Notes: a model not told the origin generated them from the sequence alone. DNA of 64,000 nt from Artocarpus heterophyllus (GCA_025403435.1 CM046347.1:23386597-23450596), one strand, 5' to 3'. Shown: positions 47,981 to 61,009, counted from the first letter of the stretch. A program made the numbers and translations.

Positions 47981-48946
47981 TTTTAATCTACAATAAAGAA
48001 TCATATACCAAATATAAGCAAACATAATAATAATTTAGTAAGATAACACAATCATGAAAAAAGTACAAATGTGTTTATGTGTCAAAACCTTGAAAATATC
48101 ACAACCTTACAATGATAATTCCCAACTCAAAATTCAACAAGCTCCTAAGGGAGTCATGCCAAATTCAATCAGGAACATGGATCCCCTCCTGATTAATATA
48201 TGCCATCCAGGACCTGTATGATCCAGCATATATTAATAATCATTTCTTTGGCCATTAATTTTATGAACAGAGCTCTTAGGGGAGGTTAATAATAAAATTA
48301 ATGTGAATGTATAACCATCATTTCAATATTTTATCTATGATTTATAATCACCACCTAGGGGTGTGCAATGATAAATCATGCTAAAATATCTTATCCTCTC
48401 AAAGATCCAATCTGGTACATCATTGAAATCCCTTCTTAGGGGTCAGGACCACCATGTTCTGCCTATGGACTAACAATGGAGGCCTTAGGTTCTCTCTTTG
48501 AAAACCTTCTCCCACTCAATCTTTTGAAATCAAGGTTTTATTTTAAGAATATGCATGAACAATTTTTAATATGAGCGGCACTTCCTATTCTATATGACAT
48601 GTTATCAATATACATGGCAAATCATATTATAATGCAGACAAGCAAAGCAATCAAGCAAAGCTACAAGCAAAATAATATATAACCGTAATATTATGGCTCC
48701 ACCCTAGAGAATAGAAAACTAAGATTACAAGAGAATAATCGAGACATATTATCGATTCTTCATCCTTAAATCCTCAAGCTGTATCCTTCTTCATGTAATT
48801 CCATCTTCAAGTCTTCAATCCCGTGTGAATTAAACACTTCATATTTTTGGTCATATCCAAATTTATTGTTTCTCAGAATTGTCCCAAAAACAAAATTAAC
48901 ACTGCATCGAAAAAACTACACCTTTTTTGAAAAATTTTTTGGCTCT

Positions 48947-49174
48947 CGGTCGGCAGGCCAATCTGGGTGATCGGCCTGCCAGTCATGCTCTATCGGCCTG
49001 CCAATCAGGAAGATCGGCTTGCCGACTCATGAAAGTTTGACCTGTCGAACTGGAAGTTTGGCTTGTCGCCAAAGCCACCTGATTTCTGCCACACTGACGG
49101 CCTATCGAACCACAAGTCTGGCTTACTGATCTGCGACCATCGGCCTGCCAAACTGTGAGGTTCGACATGCCGAC
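48947..49174 (-). repeat. GC-rich word array in leader of C
   Basis: About nine words. In element sense most read TTGGCAGGCCGAT-like, as in A's leader. Plus-strand examples are CGGCAGGCCAATC, CGGCCTGCCAATC and TCGGCTTGCCGA. Confidence 0.55.
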
Positions 49175-49674
49175 CGAGCAGAAATCTTCATTCCAGAAAA
49201 TACAAATTTTAAAGCAATTTATCAATTTTATTTTCAACAATTTAAAAACATAAAATTAGAGACTCAAGAAATACCTTTGCGTGCCATCATCATTCTTTTA
49301 GATCCGTCTTCTCCGAATACTTTTTTAATTACAAAATTCTTACAAATTTAAAAATAAATAATAATTCCTAGACAGAGATGATAGTTCGCCATCTAATTAC
49401 ATGAAAAACCTAGATACATATTTTAATCTCTAAAGAACTATAACCAGTATTAATTAATTAAAAAAAAATTAAATAAGAATTTAATCAACCATAATTAATT
49501 AATAAACATTCACCACACAATCCATGACAACATATATAATATCTAGAAACCTGGAATGCCAACTCTCTATAAAATTAAATTCAAGCATAGGAAAGATTAA
49601 GATCACAAAATTTATACATATAACATGATCACAAATTCATAAATTTATGTAAAAACCGGAGCTCTGATGCCAAT

Positions 49675-51703
49675 TGTTGGAAAAACAGTGCGCAGCGAAA
49701 TTTTAAAAATTTTATATCAGAGTAATTTCTAAAACACAAGTTTTGACATGCTATATGTATAAATTAATCAGATCTTACTAACCTTTGTGTGCCGAAGAAC
49801 CTCCGCAATCTATGAAGAGAAATAACATTCCAGAAGAGCCTCAACCAACTGGTCTTCTTTGCTATTCTCTATCCATGACTAGAGTGAGTGTGGGCTCACA
49901 CGTACAGCTCTTCCACCGGTGACTCTCCTTCCAACCAATCGAGAGAACCCAAAGCAAGTGTTCGTGATTTGTGAACAAAAGCTCTCAAGGAGTTTTTCAG
50001 ATTCTCAGTTAGCAAAGTATCACTCTTAATCTCTCAATTGATCTAAGTAACTTGTGAGAATCACTCTCTATTTATAGAGGTCGGTCCTAGGGTCAGTCCT
50101 TATCAGATTAAGTCTCAAAACTCAGATCAGAATCAAATTGGGATCAATATCTGATAAGATCTGCATGGAAACACGTGATCTTATCCTTTGTTGATCGGCA
50201 GGCCGAACCACTTGATCGGTAGGCCGAACAGGTCTCATCGGCTGGCCAAACACGTCCATCAGCAGGCCAAACTGTCGAATAAAAATCTCACGAATCTTTT
50301 ATTTTCCACTCGAGATTCTATAGGATAAAGTCTTAGTTTTAATTCAAATAACCTAATAGAGAAGTTATCTGATCAAAATAACTTTACCTAGATAATCTTG
50401 AAGAAAATAAATCAATTCAAATAATTCTACAAGTTTATCCTGATCTAATTTATCCAAAATTAAATCAACCGATAATCAAAGAAGAATTATCCGATCCCAA
50501 TAATTCAACAAGTTTATCTTGAATTAATTTTATTACAAAATTAATTCAACAGATAAATAGACATGAATTATTTAATTCTTCCAAATTTTAACTAATCTGA
50601 TAAATCTGACATAAGTCACCAATTATTGGAAAGCACACCGTATCGTTACATAATGTTGTGAGCTAGCAAACGGGACCAAATGGACCTACATAGTTCAAGC
50701 TCCCGATAATTACGAAACCCAATATCCCAGATATACATTTCATAATTATCAACTCCAACACTACTCCACTAAAAGCTTGAAGCTGCACTCTCAAACTACA
50801 TAGAATTACGAAGCTCATATAGCTAAGTCTCCATGACATATCAAAGTGTATCGTATTCCCATATGATAGTCTATAATCGGCTTAAGGACAAGTTCTGTCT
50901 TGCCTTCCCAACTATTTATCTTATGTTCCATTATCTCACCATCAGAAAACTTACCATCCAAAGATAGTATACCATTTGGTTACACCTATGTATCCAAATG
51001 GTTGAGCGCTTCAGTTTTTCAATTACAGGATAACACATATAAGAGGATATCATTACTCCTAAAGAGGAGCTATGGATTCCATATCTATGAATAACAAGTC
51101 TACGCCATCAAGAGTCATGCCTCCAACGTACCGGTATGCATACCACTATTAAGATGTGGGTGTCACCCTTTGGTACATCAAAAGACACAAGTCAAGACAA
51201 CGGGCCCACTATTCATCTCAGGATTAAGATACAACACAAATGATTGTCTAAAGTGAATCAATTTTCCGAGATAGAATTATTAATCCAAATCAATTCACTT
51301 TATGTCCTGATCTAACACATCGTCACCTATGACAATGTGTCAATGTTTCTATTCACGAAATCCACCTCCAATGGTTAAGACAAACAATCTCCCAAAAGGG
51401 ATATAGACAACATAACAATCTTTGCATGAATAAAGCACCCAACTTTATTCTCTTGATTGCGGATCGTATTATTTAGACCATCACCTTAAGAATCGTGTCT
51501 TCTACATAATCTGTCCATCATATGCCCAATTCTTAAGGTTTACACCGACAGTCTCAAACTATTATTTGGTTAATATATATTCAACAAATATGAACGTAAA
51601 GAGGACAAGATTTGGCATATAAATAATGAATAAATTCCTTATTGATAAAAATGTCTCTAAAAACTTATTACATTTTTACTCCTTAGGGCATACATGTCTA
51701 ATA
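49675..51703 (-). repeat. 5' LTR of element C
   Basis: 2029 bp. The plus-strand edges read TGTTGG and CTAATA (mutated CTAACA). The minus-strand TATA box (CTATAAATAGAG) is at 50069-50078. Confidence 0.9.
50194..50275 (-). promoter_or_regulatory. GC-rich word array in C 5' LTR
   Basis: Four words: ATCGGCAGGCCGAAC, ATCGGTAGGCCGAAC, ATCGGCTGGCCAAAC and ATCAGCAGGCCAAAC on the plus strand, with regular spacing of 20-30 bp. The array lies about 120 bp upstream of the TATA box in element sense. Confidence 0.55.
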
Positions 51704-52494
51704 GTTCGAAGTATACAAAACTATCTAGTTTGATTAGATTATGGAATTTGAAGCAACGGGTGGGTAATCTAATTCAAGTTTCATAGGACCTTTAGAATTT
51801 TTACATGATGCATCTCTGGATAATAATAAAGTGTTGGTAAGTATGTATGAGGTAAAGAATATGTTGAGTACTCTTGGAATAGAGTACAAGAAGATACATG
51901 TTTGCCCTAATGATTGTATACAATACCAAAAAGAGTGTGAAGATTTGGAAGAATGTCTGGTGTGTAATGTGTCTTGGTGGAAGAAAGCTAAGGAACCATC
52001 AGAGGGGAAGAAAAAGGTGTACTGGCTAAGGTGTTATGGTACATTCCTTTAGAACCTCGCTTGAAATGATTATTTTGCAATGCAGATCCTGCAAAGGATT
52101 TAATTTGGCGCCATGATAGAAGGATTGATGATGGCATATTGAGACATCCGGTCGATGTGCCACAATGGAAAACATTTGTTATAGAGAATCCAAAATTCAG
52201 TGCAGAACCAAGGAATATTCATTTTGCTTTTTCTGTAGATGGAATAAATCCTCATAGTAACCAAAATACAAAGCACAATACATGGCTTGTCATTCTTGTC
52301 AACTACAATCTTCCACCAAACTTGTGCATTAAGCAAAAGTTCTTGATACTACCTTTGTATATCATTAGACCTAATCAACTAGGAAATGAAATTGATGTGT
52401 ACTTGGCATCATTGATCGATGAGTTAAGGAGATTGTGGGAAAGTGATATACAAGTCCAAGATGCTTATTGCAGCGAGACCTTCACTCTCTGAGC
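51704..52494 (+). pseudogene. CACTA transposase (TNP2-type) fragment
   Basis: Frames on the plus strand give MYEVKNMLSTLGIEYKKIHV, then CPNDC, DLEECLVCNVSWWKK and, after a one-base shift near 52020 and a stop, RHPVDVPQWKTF, SVDGINPHSNQNTKHNTWLV and ends near DAYCSETFTL. This order matches the core of the Transposase_21 family (tnp2, PF02992) of En/Spm CACTA elements, which acts as the DNA-cutting transposase. The C-terminal part is cut off by copia LTR E at 52495. The left part adjoining C (51704-51830) has no clear match. Confidence 0.8.
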
Positions 52495-54103
52495 TATTAG
52501 AGATGGTACCCTAAGGAGTAAATGTTGTAATAATTTTTGGGAGATATTTTATTAATGAGGAGTTTAGTTATTATTCATATACCAAATGTTGTCCTCTTTA
52601 TGCTCTTTTCTGTTGAATGTATGATAAGCAAATAAAAGTCTAAGGCTGTTGGTCTAAACCTTTAAGAACGTGCATATGATGGACATATTATGTGAAAGAG
52701 ATGAATCTTAAAGGTGATGGTCTAAATGATAAGATCCATAATTGAGGGAATAAAGTTGGGGGCTTTATTCATAGTAAGATTGTTATGTTGTCTACATCTT
52801 TAACGAGAGATGGCTTGTCTTGGTCATTAGAGTAGGACTTTGCAAGTAGAAACATTGGTACATTGTCATAGGTGATGATGAGTTAGATCGGCACAAAAAG
52901 ATGAATTGATTTGGTTAATAATTCCATTTGTTTAAATCAATTCACTTTAGATAATCATATGTGTTGTGTCTTAATCTTGAAATGACTAATGGGTCTATAT
53001 TCTTAACTTTTGTATTTTGATGTACTAAAAGATGACATCCTAATTTAATGATGTTACATATACCGGTACGTTGGAAACATGACTCTTGATTGACGTAGAC
53101 TAGTTATTCATAGATATGGAATCCATAGCTTTTTTTTTGGTAGATTTAATGATATTCTCTTATATGCATTATCTTGTAATTGGAAGACTGCAGCACTCAA
53201 CCATTTAGATACATAAGTGTAACCGAATGGTATACTATTTATGAATAGTAAGTATTCTAATGGTGAGATAATGGAATATAAGATAAAAATAATCGGAAGG
53301 TAAAATGAAATTTATCTTTAAGCTGATTATGACTATCTTATGGGGGATGTAATGCATTATGATATGTCATAGACGGTTAGCTTGTTAGAGCTTTATAATT
53401 TTATATAGTTCGAGAGTGCAGCTCTAAGATTTTAATGGAGTAGCATTGGAGTTGATAATTATAAAATATATATCTAGGATATTGTATTTTATAATTATAG
53501 GAGCTGTATCTTTATGTGTCTAACGGGGCCCCTTTGCTAGCTCATAATAAATCCTATAATGATACGATATATTTTTCTTACATATTAGTGACTTGTGTTA
53601 AATTATTAGATTGGCTGAAATTTGGTAAGAAAGGATTTAATAATTTATGTTAGTCTCTCGGTTGAATTAATTTTGTGAATTAATTCAAGATAAATATGTT
53701 GAATTATTTTGATAATATTTTATTTATTATGATTATCTGTATATGACTATTTTAATCAGATAACTTCTCTATTGGGTTATTTGAATTAAAACTAAGGCTC
53801 TATCTAAGATTCCCATGTGAAAATAAGATATTCTAAGGATTCTAGATTGTCGCATGGTCGGCAGGTTGATGAGAAAATTCGGTTGGCCAATGGAGTAACT
53901 TTGGTTGACCGATCTCTTAGATCGGCAAGACGAACATAAGATTATTAGTATACACATTTTTGACACGTTTTTCATTAGAAGTTGATTTAGACTCGAAATT
54001 TGAGGCCTAATCTTATAAGGTTTAACTTCAAGTTCAACCATTATAATTAAGGAGTGAGTTTCCTTTATTATTTAGATCATTTGAGAAGTATAGAGTAATT
54101 ACA
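52495..54103 (+). mobile_element. Truncated copia LTR E (A/B/C family)
   Basis: Begins TATTAGAGATGGTACCCTAA, a mutated form of the family start, and follows the LTR for about 1.6 kb through the GC-rich array at 53855-53934 and a degraded promoter. It ends near 54103, about 400 bp short of the normal end, where gypsy-type sequence of F begins. No gag or pol follows, so it is a solo or broken LTR. It is the most diverged copy in the window. Confidence 0.8.
53855..53934 (+). promoter_or_regulatory. GC-rich word array in LTR E
   Basis: Degraded words: GTCGGCAGGTTGAT, TTCGGTTGGCCAATGG, TTTGGTTGACCGATC and ATCGGCAAGACGA. Confidence 0.4.
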
Positions 54104-55085
54104 TAGTTTTAAAATCTAGAGTAAAAACAAAACAAAACGGTGTAAAAACGGACCTCAAATGCACAAGGAACTAAAAGTGACACGTGGAATCTCTAGAATG
54201 TCCCATTCCTGCACATCCATTTGCCACAAAGCACCAGGTTCTGCTCTAGGATTTGCATAGTACCCGTGGAAGAAGGAGAGAAATTTTTTTATCAATCAAC
54301 GTGAGATGATTTGCTAGGCAGTGGGAAAATATAAGAAAAAATTAATAAAATAATAAAAATAAAACAAATAAAATTATAATAAAAATATTATTAAATACTT
54401 TTTGAATAGTAGTCTTTTACTAATATAAATAGGGGGTTCCCTCCAAACCACCTCCACGGGCCATTTGGCCCTTCTCCCTCTTTCTCTATTTTCTTGTTTT
54501 CCTTTGCTGAGTTAAACTCAACAACACCCCTTTTAGGAGGAGGTACTGTTTGGGTACTCCCTAACCCCACAAAGAACAATAAAATAATACCTAAATTAGT
54601 GTAGAGAATTTGGTGAGGCATAGAGATAATCTTATATGCATAGTACTCGGGTAAGGATTTTACCTCTATCTCTACTTTGCAATGCTTATATTTTTATGAA
54701 ATAAATTACATTTCTATATTTTTAATAATTATTGTTAATGTTGCTATGTTGCCCAATTCTTATATAAATTCAATCATGTTTTTTTTATGTAATTTAATTG
54801 TTACATAGTTAATATTAATAATATTGAAACCATGCTTGTTTATTAAGCTGAGTTTTTGATACATTATACACATAGACTGGCAAATTAATACTTGGTAACT
54901 CTGGATTTATTATCGACAGAGGATGACATAATGTATTCTTAAACTATTTAATAAGACGAGATGCCACCAATACTAACACAATAATTTATTCCATTTAAAT
55001 ATATTAATCTTGAGTTATTATTATCTTTTCTATCTTAAAATTATGTGACATATAATTGTAGTGACAATAGTTATAATTTTCATAA
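54104..55085 (+). repeat. LTR copy 2 of F (partial)
   Basis: Aligns to 58805-59840 from TTAAAATCTAGAG to GTTATAATTTTCATAA. The first ~500 bp and last ~410 bp of the LTR are missing. The minus-strand frame 54391-54621 lies within it and has no support as a gene. Confidence 0.7.
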
Positions 55086-55585
55086 AATAAGCAGGAAAAC
55101 AGGTAAGTGATCTATCCCTATCCTTTGTAAATATTATTTTAATTATTTGTGTGTTTTAATTAGTGTGACTAATATTCAAAAAATAAAAATTAAAAATTAA
55201 AAATTAAAAGGGCAGATGCTTTTCACTCACTACTTTATTCATTTTGGATAAAGAAAAGCTTTGCATCTTGTCTTTTGTTTTGCAACTTTAGGTAATTGCA
55301 AAATTTATCGAATTCTGTGAAAAAGGCCTACTGTTGGAACTTGTCCCATGACCACAAGGCTAAAACCCTTACCTAAGAAAGTTGGGAATTTTAAGCGTGT
55401 CCAATGTGATCTCCTAACGATCTGGGAATCTGATTAATTGAACATTATTCAGCTTGAAAATTTTTATTTAAAGAATTTCAAAAATTAAAAAAATTAAAAA
55501 AACCTAAAAATGGTTTTGGGAAATTCATCGACATTTTGTTGTAAGTTTTTCTCAAAAATGCTTGGAATCATTCTATAGTGTTTGG

Positions 55586-56545
55586 TAGAGATATAACGAC
55601 TTGCTAGATAGATATCCTCACCATGGTCTTTCTAAAAAATATCTCTTAGAAGTTTTCAAAGATAGGTTAAGTCTTCAAACAAGAAATTGGATAGAGAGAG
55701 GAGATGGTACACCACTTTTTACCGACAAACCATTGACAAAGCCTATTTTATGTTAAAAGATATGGCCGACTATGATTATTGGAGATTGAATAATGCTAGG
55801 AACAACTTAATTTGGGAGAACAGTTCAAATTTTTTAGAACCTTAGCCTCACACTCAACCCAATATATTGGAGTCAAATTTTGAACTACAAGAGATATACA
55901 GTGACCCAAATAGGGTGAAACTAGAAGAAACCTTAGAAAAATTGGAAGAAACTTTAGAAAAATATATGAAAACCCTGAGGGATATGGACATAGATAGGTT
56001 TGAAAATTCTTTGTGTTAATTAATGTCAAAGGTAGAACAAAGTGAAACCATCCATGCCAAACATACCTTAGCATAAAGTTGTTACTTAGAAGAACCTGTT
56101 GAGCTAATCTAGCAGACTCGTGAGTTGTTTAAAGAAGATTCTTTAGGTGACGATGAAACAATAGACTTAGCCATAGAAAATGAAGAATATTTAGAACCCA
56201 CCTATTTTGAGGAACAACCATTAAGAGAGCAATGTGAGGAAGAGAAAGAAGACTTAACTGTGGAAAAGGAACAATTATCACCCTTAGTCCTAGGTTCTAA
56301 ATCTCAATTACCACAAGACTTCACCAAAGACCATTCTTACTAAGATCCTATGTGACCACCACCTCCTTCACCACTTCTAGCATTGTTTTTAAGGACTTAC
56401 CAAGAACATAAAAGGAGTCCAGGTTTCACGAGTTTAAATGTTTCATATTTTGCCAATCTTGAGGGCATGTTCATGCAAGACCCATACATGGTGTCTTTCG
56501 ACACTTACTATGAGAGGAAGCTGCTATTTGACGACTAGACACCGG
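55586..56545 (+). pseudogene. gag-like remnant of F
   Basis: Plus-strand frames read YPHHGLSKKYLLEVFKDRLS, then after a shift DMADYDYWRLNNARNN. This resembles the plant gypsy gag sequence that ends in an EDMA-(x)-NxYxW motif. An acidic stretch with EEYLEPTYFEEQPLREQ (56125-56343) and then EGMFMQDPYMVSFDTYYE follow, interrupted by stops. Gag would form the virus-like particle. The broken state and missing pol mean the element depended on others. Family assignment is by motif memory. Confidence 0.5.
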
Positions 56546-57179
56546 GAACGGATTTGGACGAAAGATTTGCTGAATTTAGAGCATCAAACGATGGAAAAAT
56601 TACTTTCAAATTAATATCATTATCTTCCCTTATTTGTAATATATTCATATGTGTTGTTGTGTGCTATTTTGATTTTCTTTTAAAAAAATAAAAAAGTGTT
56701 GAAATTTATTTTGAAACTTTAAAATGAAGGCTATTAATTAAATTTGTTAAGAATGGTTGAGTTGCAAAGTTAAACTGTCTTCAATTTTCTCTCAAGATGC
56801 ATTCTAATGAGTTTGATTTTGAAAATGCAATTTGTTTGGATTTTCAAATAAATTTTCAATAAAAAAATATGTGTGTTTTGATTTCGCATTTTAATTTTCC
56901 TCAAAAAAATCTTTGAAATTAAATTATTTAATAATTCATTTGAAATGGCTAAGATTAAGGAGGATATCCTCTTGAAACATTTTTGGAAGAATTTAAAAGT
57001 GATTTTAATTTTCAATCAAAAAAATAAAGTCTTGGAAATCTGACTTTAAAGACCTAGTTTATAATATATTGTTGCATATTTATTTTAGTTTATTTTGTTT
57101 TGTTTGTTAAGTTTGCTACAGATCATTTCTATAGTTGTGCTGATTCAGATAATATCTTTGCTCATCTCACTATTCTTTT

Positions 57180-58308
57180 TATACATTAAGGACAATGTAC
57201 AATTTAAGTTGGGGGAAAGGGTTGTGCTTCACTGCTGTGTGAAATTGTGCCAATTTTTTTTAATTTTGCCATTTTTATTTTTGCTTCAAATTTTTGTGTG
57301 TTTTACATTTTTGTGTGTTATTTTGTAAGTTTTTTGTGAGTCATGAAATTAAAAATATTAAAAAAAAGTGTTTTGTAAATACTTATTTCACAGTAATTAA
57401 TGTGTTATTATTTTGTTTTGATTTTTGAATTTCATGTTTATGCAATATCATTTTGCTGTTCTTTGAATTATTTAACATTATAGACTGTTAAAACATAGGT
57501 TTTATTTAACATTTTTATGTGTTTATTTTTCAAAATATTTGTAAGCCATTTTTTTCACACACTTATTGTAATGCTTAATTGTGGTAGTAAGTCAAAGCTA
57601 TGAATATTTGAGTTTTGTTATTTTGTGAAGATGAACAATTAAAGGCAGTAATATTTTCAAATTTAACTAATTAATTAAATGATAAATCAAAAAGTTAAAA
57701 AAGAAGAAAAATAAAAAGGAAATAAAATAAAAGAATTGTAAATAAATAAAGAGTGTAAAGCTATAAATTATTGAATAAGTTGGATAAGTTTGGTTTCATA
57801 GCCTCTTTAACTCGAGTAAATAAGTTCTAAGGGGTGCTTTAACACCTAGTACTTTAGGCCAACTGGTTCGGGAGTTACTAACTTAAAGCTCATTAAATGA
57901 CTTATGAAGAAAGCTTAAGGGAACTAGACATTGCACTATCCACAGTTATAAAGTTTATTTTTGTATATATTTCTATTTTAAGTTTCTGCTTTTTTTTAAA
58001 TAAATAAATCTGAAATGTTGCTGCTTGCAGTAGTGCTTTGAATTAAAATATCATAACAATTTTATTCTTAACTTATGATGAAACTTCATAATTATGTATT
58101 ATTTCTTTTACACACTAAGTCTGGCTTATATACATTTTGTTTAATAGAATATAAATTGTTTTAAATAAAATTTTTGTTTTGTTAGTCTATTTAGTTAGAT
58201 TAGTCAAACTAAAGTTAAATGGTTTTCATTATGTGAATATTTTGTAAATCATTTCAAAATTCTCTCACTTTGATTGTTAGAAACTAGCAACAAGCTGGTT
58301 GGAAGGTG
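57180..58308 (+). other. Non-coding 3' internal region of F
   Basis: AT-rich sequence with the GGACAATGTACAATTTAA block at its start. A further block at about 57845-57945 (CCAACTGGTTCGGGAGTTAC) may be a conserved non-coding segment. The 77-codon frame 57095-57328 is hydrophobic by composition only. Confidence 0.4.
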
Positions 58309-58987
58309 TGATGAGACCGTAAAAGTATACATTTTCTAAAGATAAAATCATTTATTCATAATTTTATTTCTTATTAAATCCTCTAATTAATACTATTTTT
58401 GTGTTAATAAGTATTTTAGTAGCTTAGTGTGAAAATATACTTAAAAATATGTTTTTAATGTGTTTTTATGTTTAATAATATTTTTAGTAATTTTTGGAAT
58501 CGTTTCAGTGTGTTAAATATATGTTTAGTATGTAAAAATTAAAACCATAAAAATAATTAGTTGTAATTTTATTTTGAGTCTAAAAGTGTTTGTAAATAAA
58601 TTTTTAGTTTGTAAATATTTTTTATAATATTTTAGTAATTTCTAAAAATATTTTTAAGTCTTAAAAATATATCTATGTCAAACTAAAAGCGATTGGAATT
58701 TAGAAGTTTATAATTATTTATGTGTTTTTTTAAATAAATATTTTTAATAATTATTGTAAATATTTTGTTTATAAAATAATAAATTTTAATGTGTTTGCTA
58801 TTTTTAGATTTAAAATCTAGAGGAAAAAGGGAACAAAACGGTATAAAAAGACCTCAAATGCACAATGCACTAAAATGGCACGTGGAAGTGCCAAAATGTG
58901 CCGTTCCTGTACATCCATTTGCCGTGAGGCACTGAACTCCGTGGCAAGATTTGCAGAGTACCCAGTTAATTAACGTGAAAGAAAGAG

Positions 58988-59029
<42 letters not shown>

Positions 59030-60249
59030 TTATCAATCTGCGTGAGATGATTCGCTGGGCGATGGGAAAAGGCAAGAAAGAAATAAATAAGTAATAAAAT
59101 AAAAAATGAATAAATAACATTATAATAAAAATATTATTAAATATTCTTTAAATAGAAGTCTCTAACTACCATAGAATAGGTCCCCACCAAACCGCATCCA
59201 TGGGGCATTTGGAACTTCTCCTTCTTTCTCTGTTTTCATCTTTGCTCTGCTGAGTTAGACTCAGCTAACTCAGCAGTACCCTTTTGATATGAGGTATTAT
59301 TAGGACATTCCCCCAACCCTACCAAAAATAATAAAATAATATCTAAATTAGTGTAGAGAGACTAGTGAGACAAAAAGATGATTTTGTGTCAATAGTATTT
59401 TGGAATAGATTTTAACTATATAGTTGCTTTGTAATGTTTATATTTTTATGAAATAATATTTATACATTTTTAATAATTATTATTAATGTTGTTATGTTGC
59501 CCAATTCTTGCATAAATTCAACCATGTTTTCTTTATATAATTTAATTATGTTGCATAATTAATATTAATAATATTGAAACCATGCTTGTTTATTAAGTCA
59601 AGTTTTTGCTACATTATATACATGAATTGGCACAGTAAATGCTTAGTAACTCTTGATTTATTGTCGACGAAGAATGGTATAGTGTATTCTTAAACTATTT
59701 AATAAAATGAAGTGCTATCAAAATTAACGCAGTAATTTATTCCATTTAGATATATTAATTTTGATTTGTTATTATCTTTTTTATTTTAAAATTATGTTAA
59801 TTATAATTATATTGACATCGGTTATAATTTTCATAATTAGTGTACCAAATCATTAATGAGGATAATTATTGTGCTACTTTTTATAGGAAAATCAACACTG
59901 CATCATGGCTTGCTCTATTGTTGCTTTTTGCTGACTTATAAAATTAGTTAAAGTGCTTGCTATTAATGAGAAAAGATATATGAAATCAAATGCTTTAGAT
60001 AATTAATTATTTAAGAGTTAAAATTCCATATCAGTTATAAAACATATAAAGGATTCTCCAAGCTTCACCCTTTTAATTTTATGTTTTAAAATCTTATTTA
60101 AAAATTGTTAAAAATAATTTTTTCTTTCAAATCTCGATAAAATAAACCTTACCTTTTTAACCGTTAAATTGTCAATCCTTCAAAAACCCACAGCCTTGTG
60201 GACACGACAACCTTTGTATACTATATATGTCTGACGTTTAAGAAAAACA
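58309..60249 (+). repeat. LTR copy 3 of F (most complete)
   Basis: Starts TGATGAGACCG, like the TGATGAG starts of many plant gypsy LTRs, and ends AAAAACA at 60249. Contains an (ATT)n microsatellite at about 58991-59029. Its length of 1.94 kb is the reference for the partial copies at 1-756 and 54104-55085. Confidence 0.65.
58991..59029. repeat. (ATT)n microsatellite
   Basis: About 13 uninterrupted trinucleotide units inside the F LTR. The other two LTR copies lack it or show only short runs. Confidence 0.9.
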
Positions 60250-60890
60250 TTTTGGTCGAAATGAACACAATTATATTTCATCTTTTAGCAAATGATTGCT
60301 ATTGATGGAGGAGGTTGATGTCTTTGATGATGACTATTTACTCAGTCCATTTAGATGTTGAATGGACTTGCTTTGATAACTCTAATAAAGGTAAAAAGAA
60401 AAAAAAATAATCACTTTTATGTTATTGTATTTTTTGTTGGAACTATTTAATAAGACATTTCATTTGTACTGCATTATGTTGTATTTCATTCTCTTGATTG
60501 CTGTAATGCAAACTTTGTTGTATTTTTATTTGACATATTATTTAATTCTAAAATAAAAATGAATAATGTGAAAGTTTATTCTAATTGCATGTTAAATTTG
60601 TTAACTTTTTTTTTCTTTAACTTATAGTTATTTTAAATATTTTGACTTATAAATTAACTTATTTTCTCAAGTGTGGAATATATAGTAAATGCTTAACATC
60701 TGTGAATTGTGAGGCCAAAAAATGGAATCGTAGAATTAGGCCATTCGTGGAAAAAAAAAAAAAGGTCAAACCAACATAATTTTTTATTTCAACATGCAGC
60801 CTTTAAATGACATTGTTTGATAAAAACCATATAATGTTCGTCCCTCGCATCAAATGGCACCTCTAGTCCACCTTAAACAACAATTTTTAA
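60250..60890 (+). other. CACTA 3' internal sequence, unresolved
   Basis: AT-rich, no supported reading frame. It lies between gypsy LTR copy 3 and the right CACTA terminus. It may be the untranslated 3' part of the transposon. Confidence 0.35.
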
Positions 60891-61009
60891 CCTTCGTCTA
60901 ACCTCCAGGGAATTTTATGCCTTTGGATTAGACAATAGTTTCATTGACTGTTGGCTAATAATTAGACAATGATTAAAAACCGTCATCTAATCTTCTGCGT
61001 GTACTAGTG
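60891..61009 (+). repeat. CACTA right terminus with subterminal repeats
   Basis: Contains AACCTTCGTCTAACC, GATTAGACAATAG and AAAACCGTCATCTAATC and ends GTACTAGTG, the reverse complement of CACTAGTAC. The words match those of the left terminus. Confidence 0.55.

Larger units (their letters stand above)
43856..51703 (-). mobile_element. Ty1/copia element C (same family as A), 3' truncated
   Basis: Reads on the minus strand. 5' LTR 51703-49675, primer site 49674-49661 (complement reads ATTGGCATCAGAGC), leader with GC-rich array, gag-pol relic 47980-44137, and only the first ~267 bp of the 3' LTR (44122-43856). It is joined tail to tail with element B. The right flank is GTTCG, followed by CACTA transposase sequence. 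Among the three sister copies it has the best-preserved gag. Confidence 0.9.
54104..60249 (+). mobile_element. Non-autonomous Ty3/gypsy derivative F with gag only
   Basis: Two LTR-like copies (54104-55085 partial and 58309-60249) flank a 3.2-kb internal region. The internal part has a gag remnant near 55590-56010 and an acidic reading frame at 56125-56343, but no protease, reverse transcriptase or integrase motif that I can find. A conserved-looking AAGGACAATGTACAATTTAA block followed by GGGGGAAAGG at about 57189-57222 is typical of the non-coding 3' part of plant gypsy elements. The left LTR is truncated at both ends and abuts copia LTR E. Confidence 0.65.
33742..61009 (+). mobile_element. 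Decayed CACTA (En/Spm) transposon hosting the copia/gypsy nest
   Basis: The left end reads TACTACAACAAC (33742 on, one base from CACTAC). The right end in reverse complement reads CACTAGTACACG (from 61009). Both ends carry subterminal words like AACCG(T/C)CGTCTAA: left at about 33795-33930, right at about 60890-60990. Two segments of a TNP2-type transposase (34442-34651 and 51704-52494) lie between them on the same strand, separated by copia insertions B and C. The 3-bp flanks (GAA and GAT) do not match perfectly, and the two termini are not identical beyond the first bases, so the outer limits are likely but not proven. Part of the transposase between the two pieces is missing. Confidence 0.55.

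Noticed and set aside
34647..51708. GTATG and GTTCG as a target duplication of a single B-C insertion
   Set aside because: Only three of five bases agree, and B and C are separate elements with lost ends. No duplication can be claimed.
57095..57328. Hydrophobic 77-codon frame that looks like a membrane protein
   Set aside because: Composition follows from T-rich non-coding gypsy sequence and it spans the conserved non-coding GGACAATGTACAATTTAA block.
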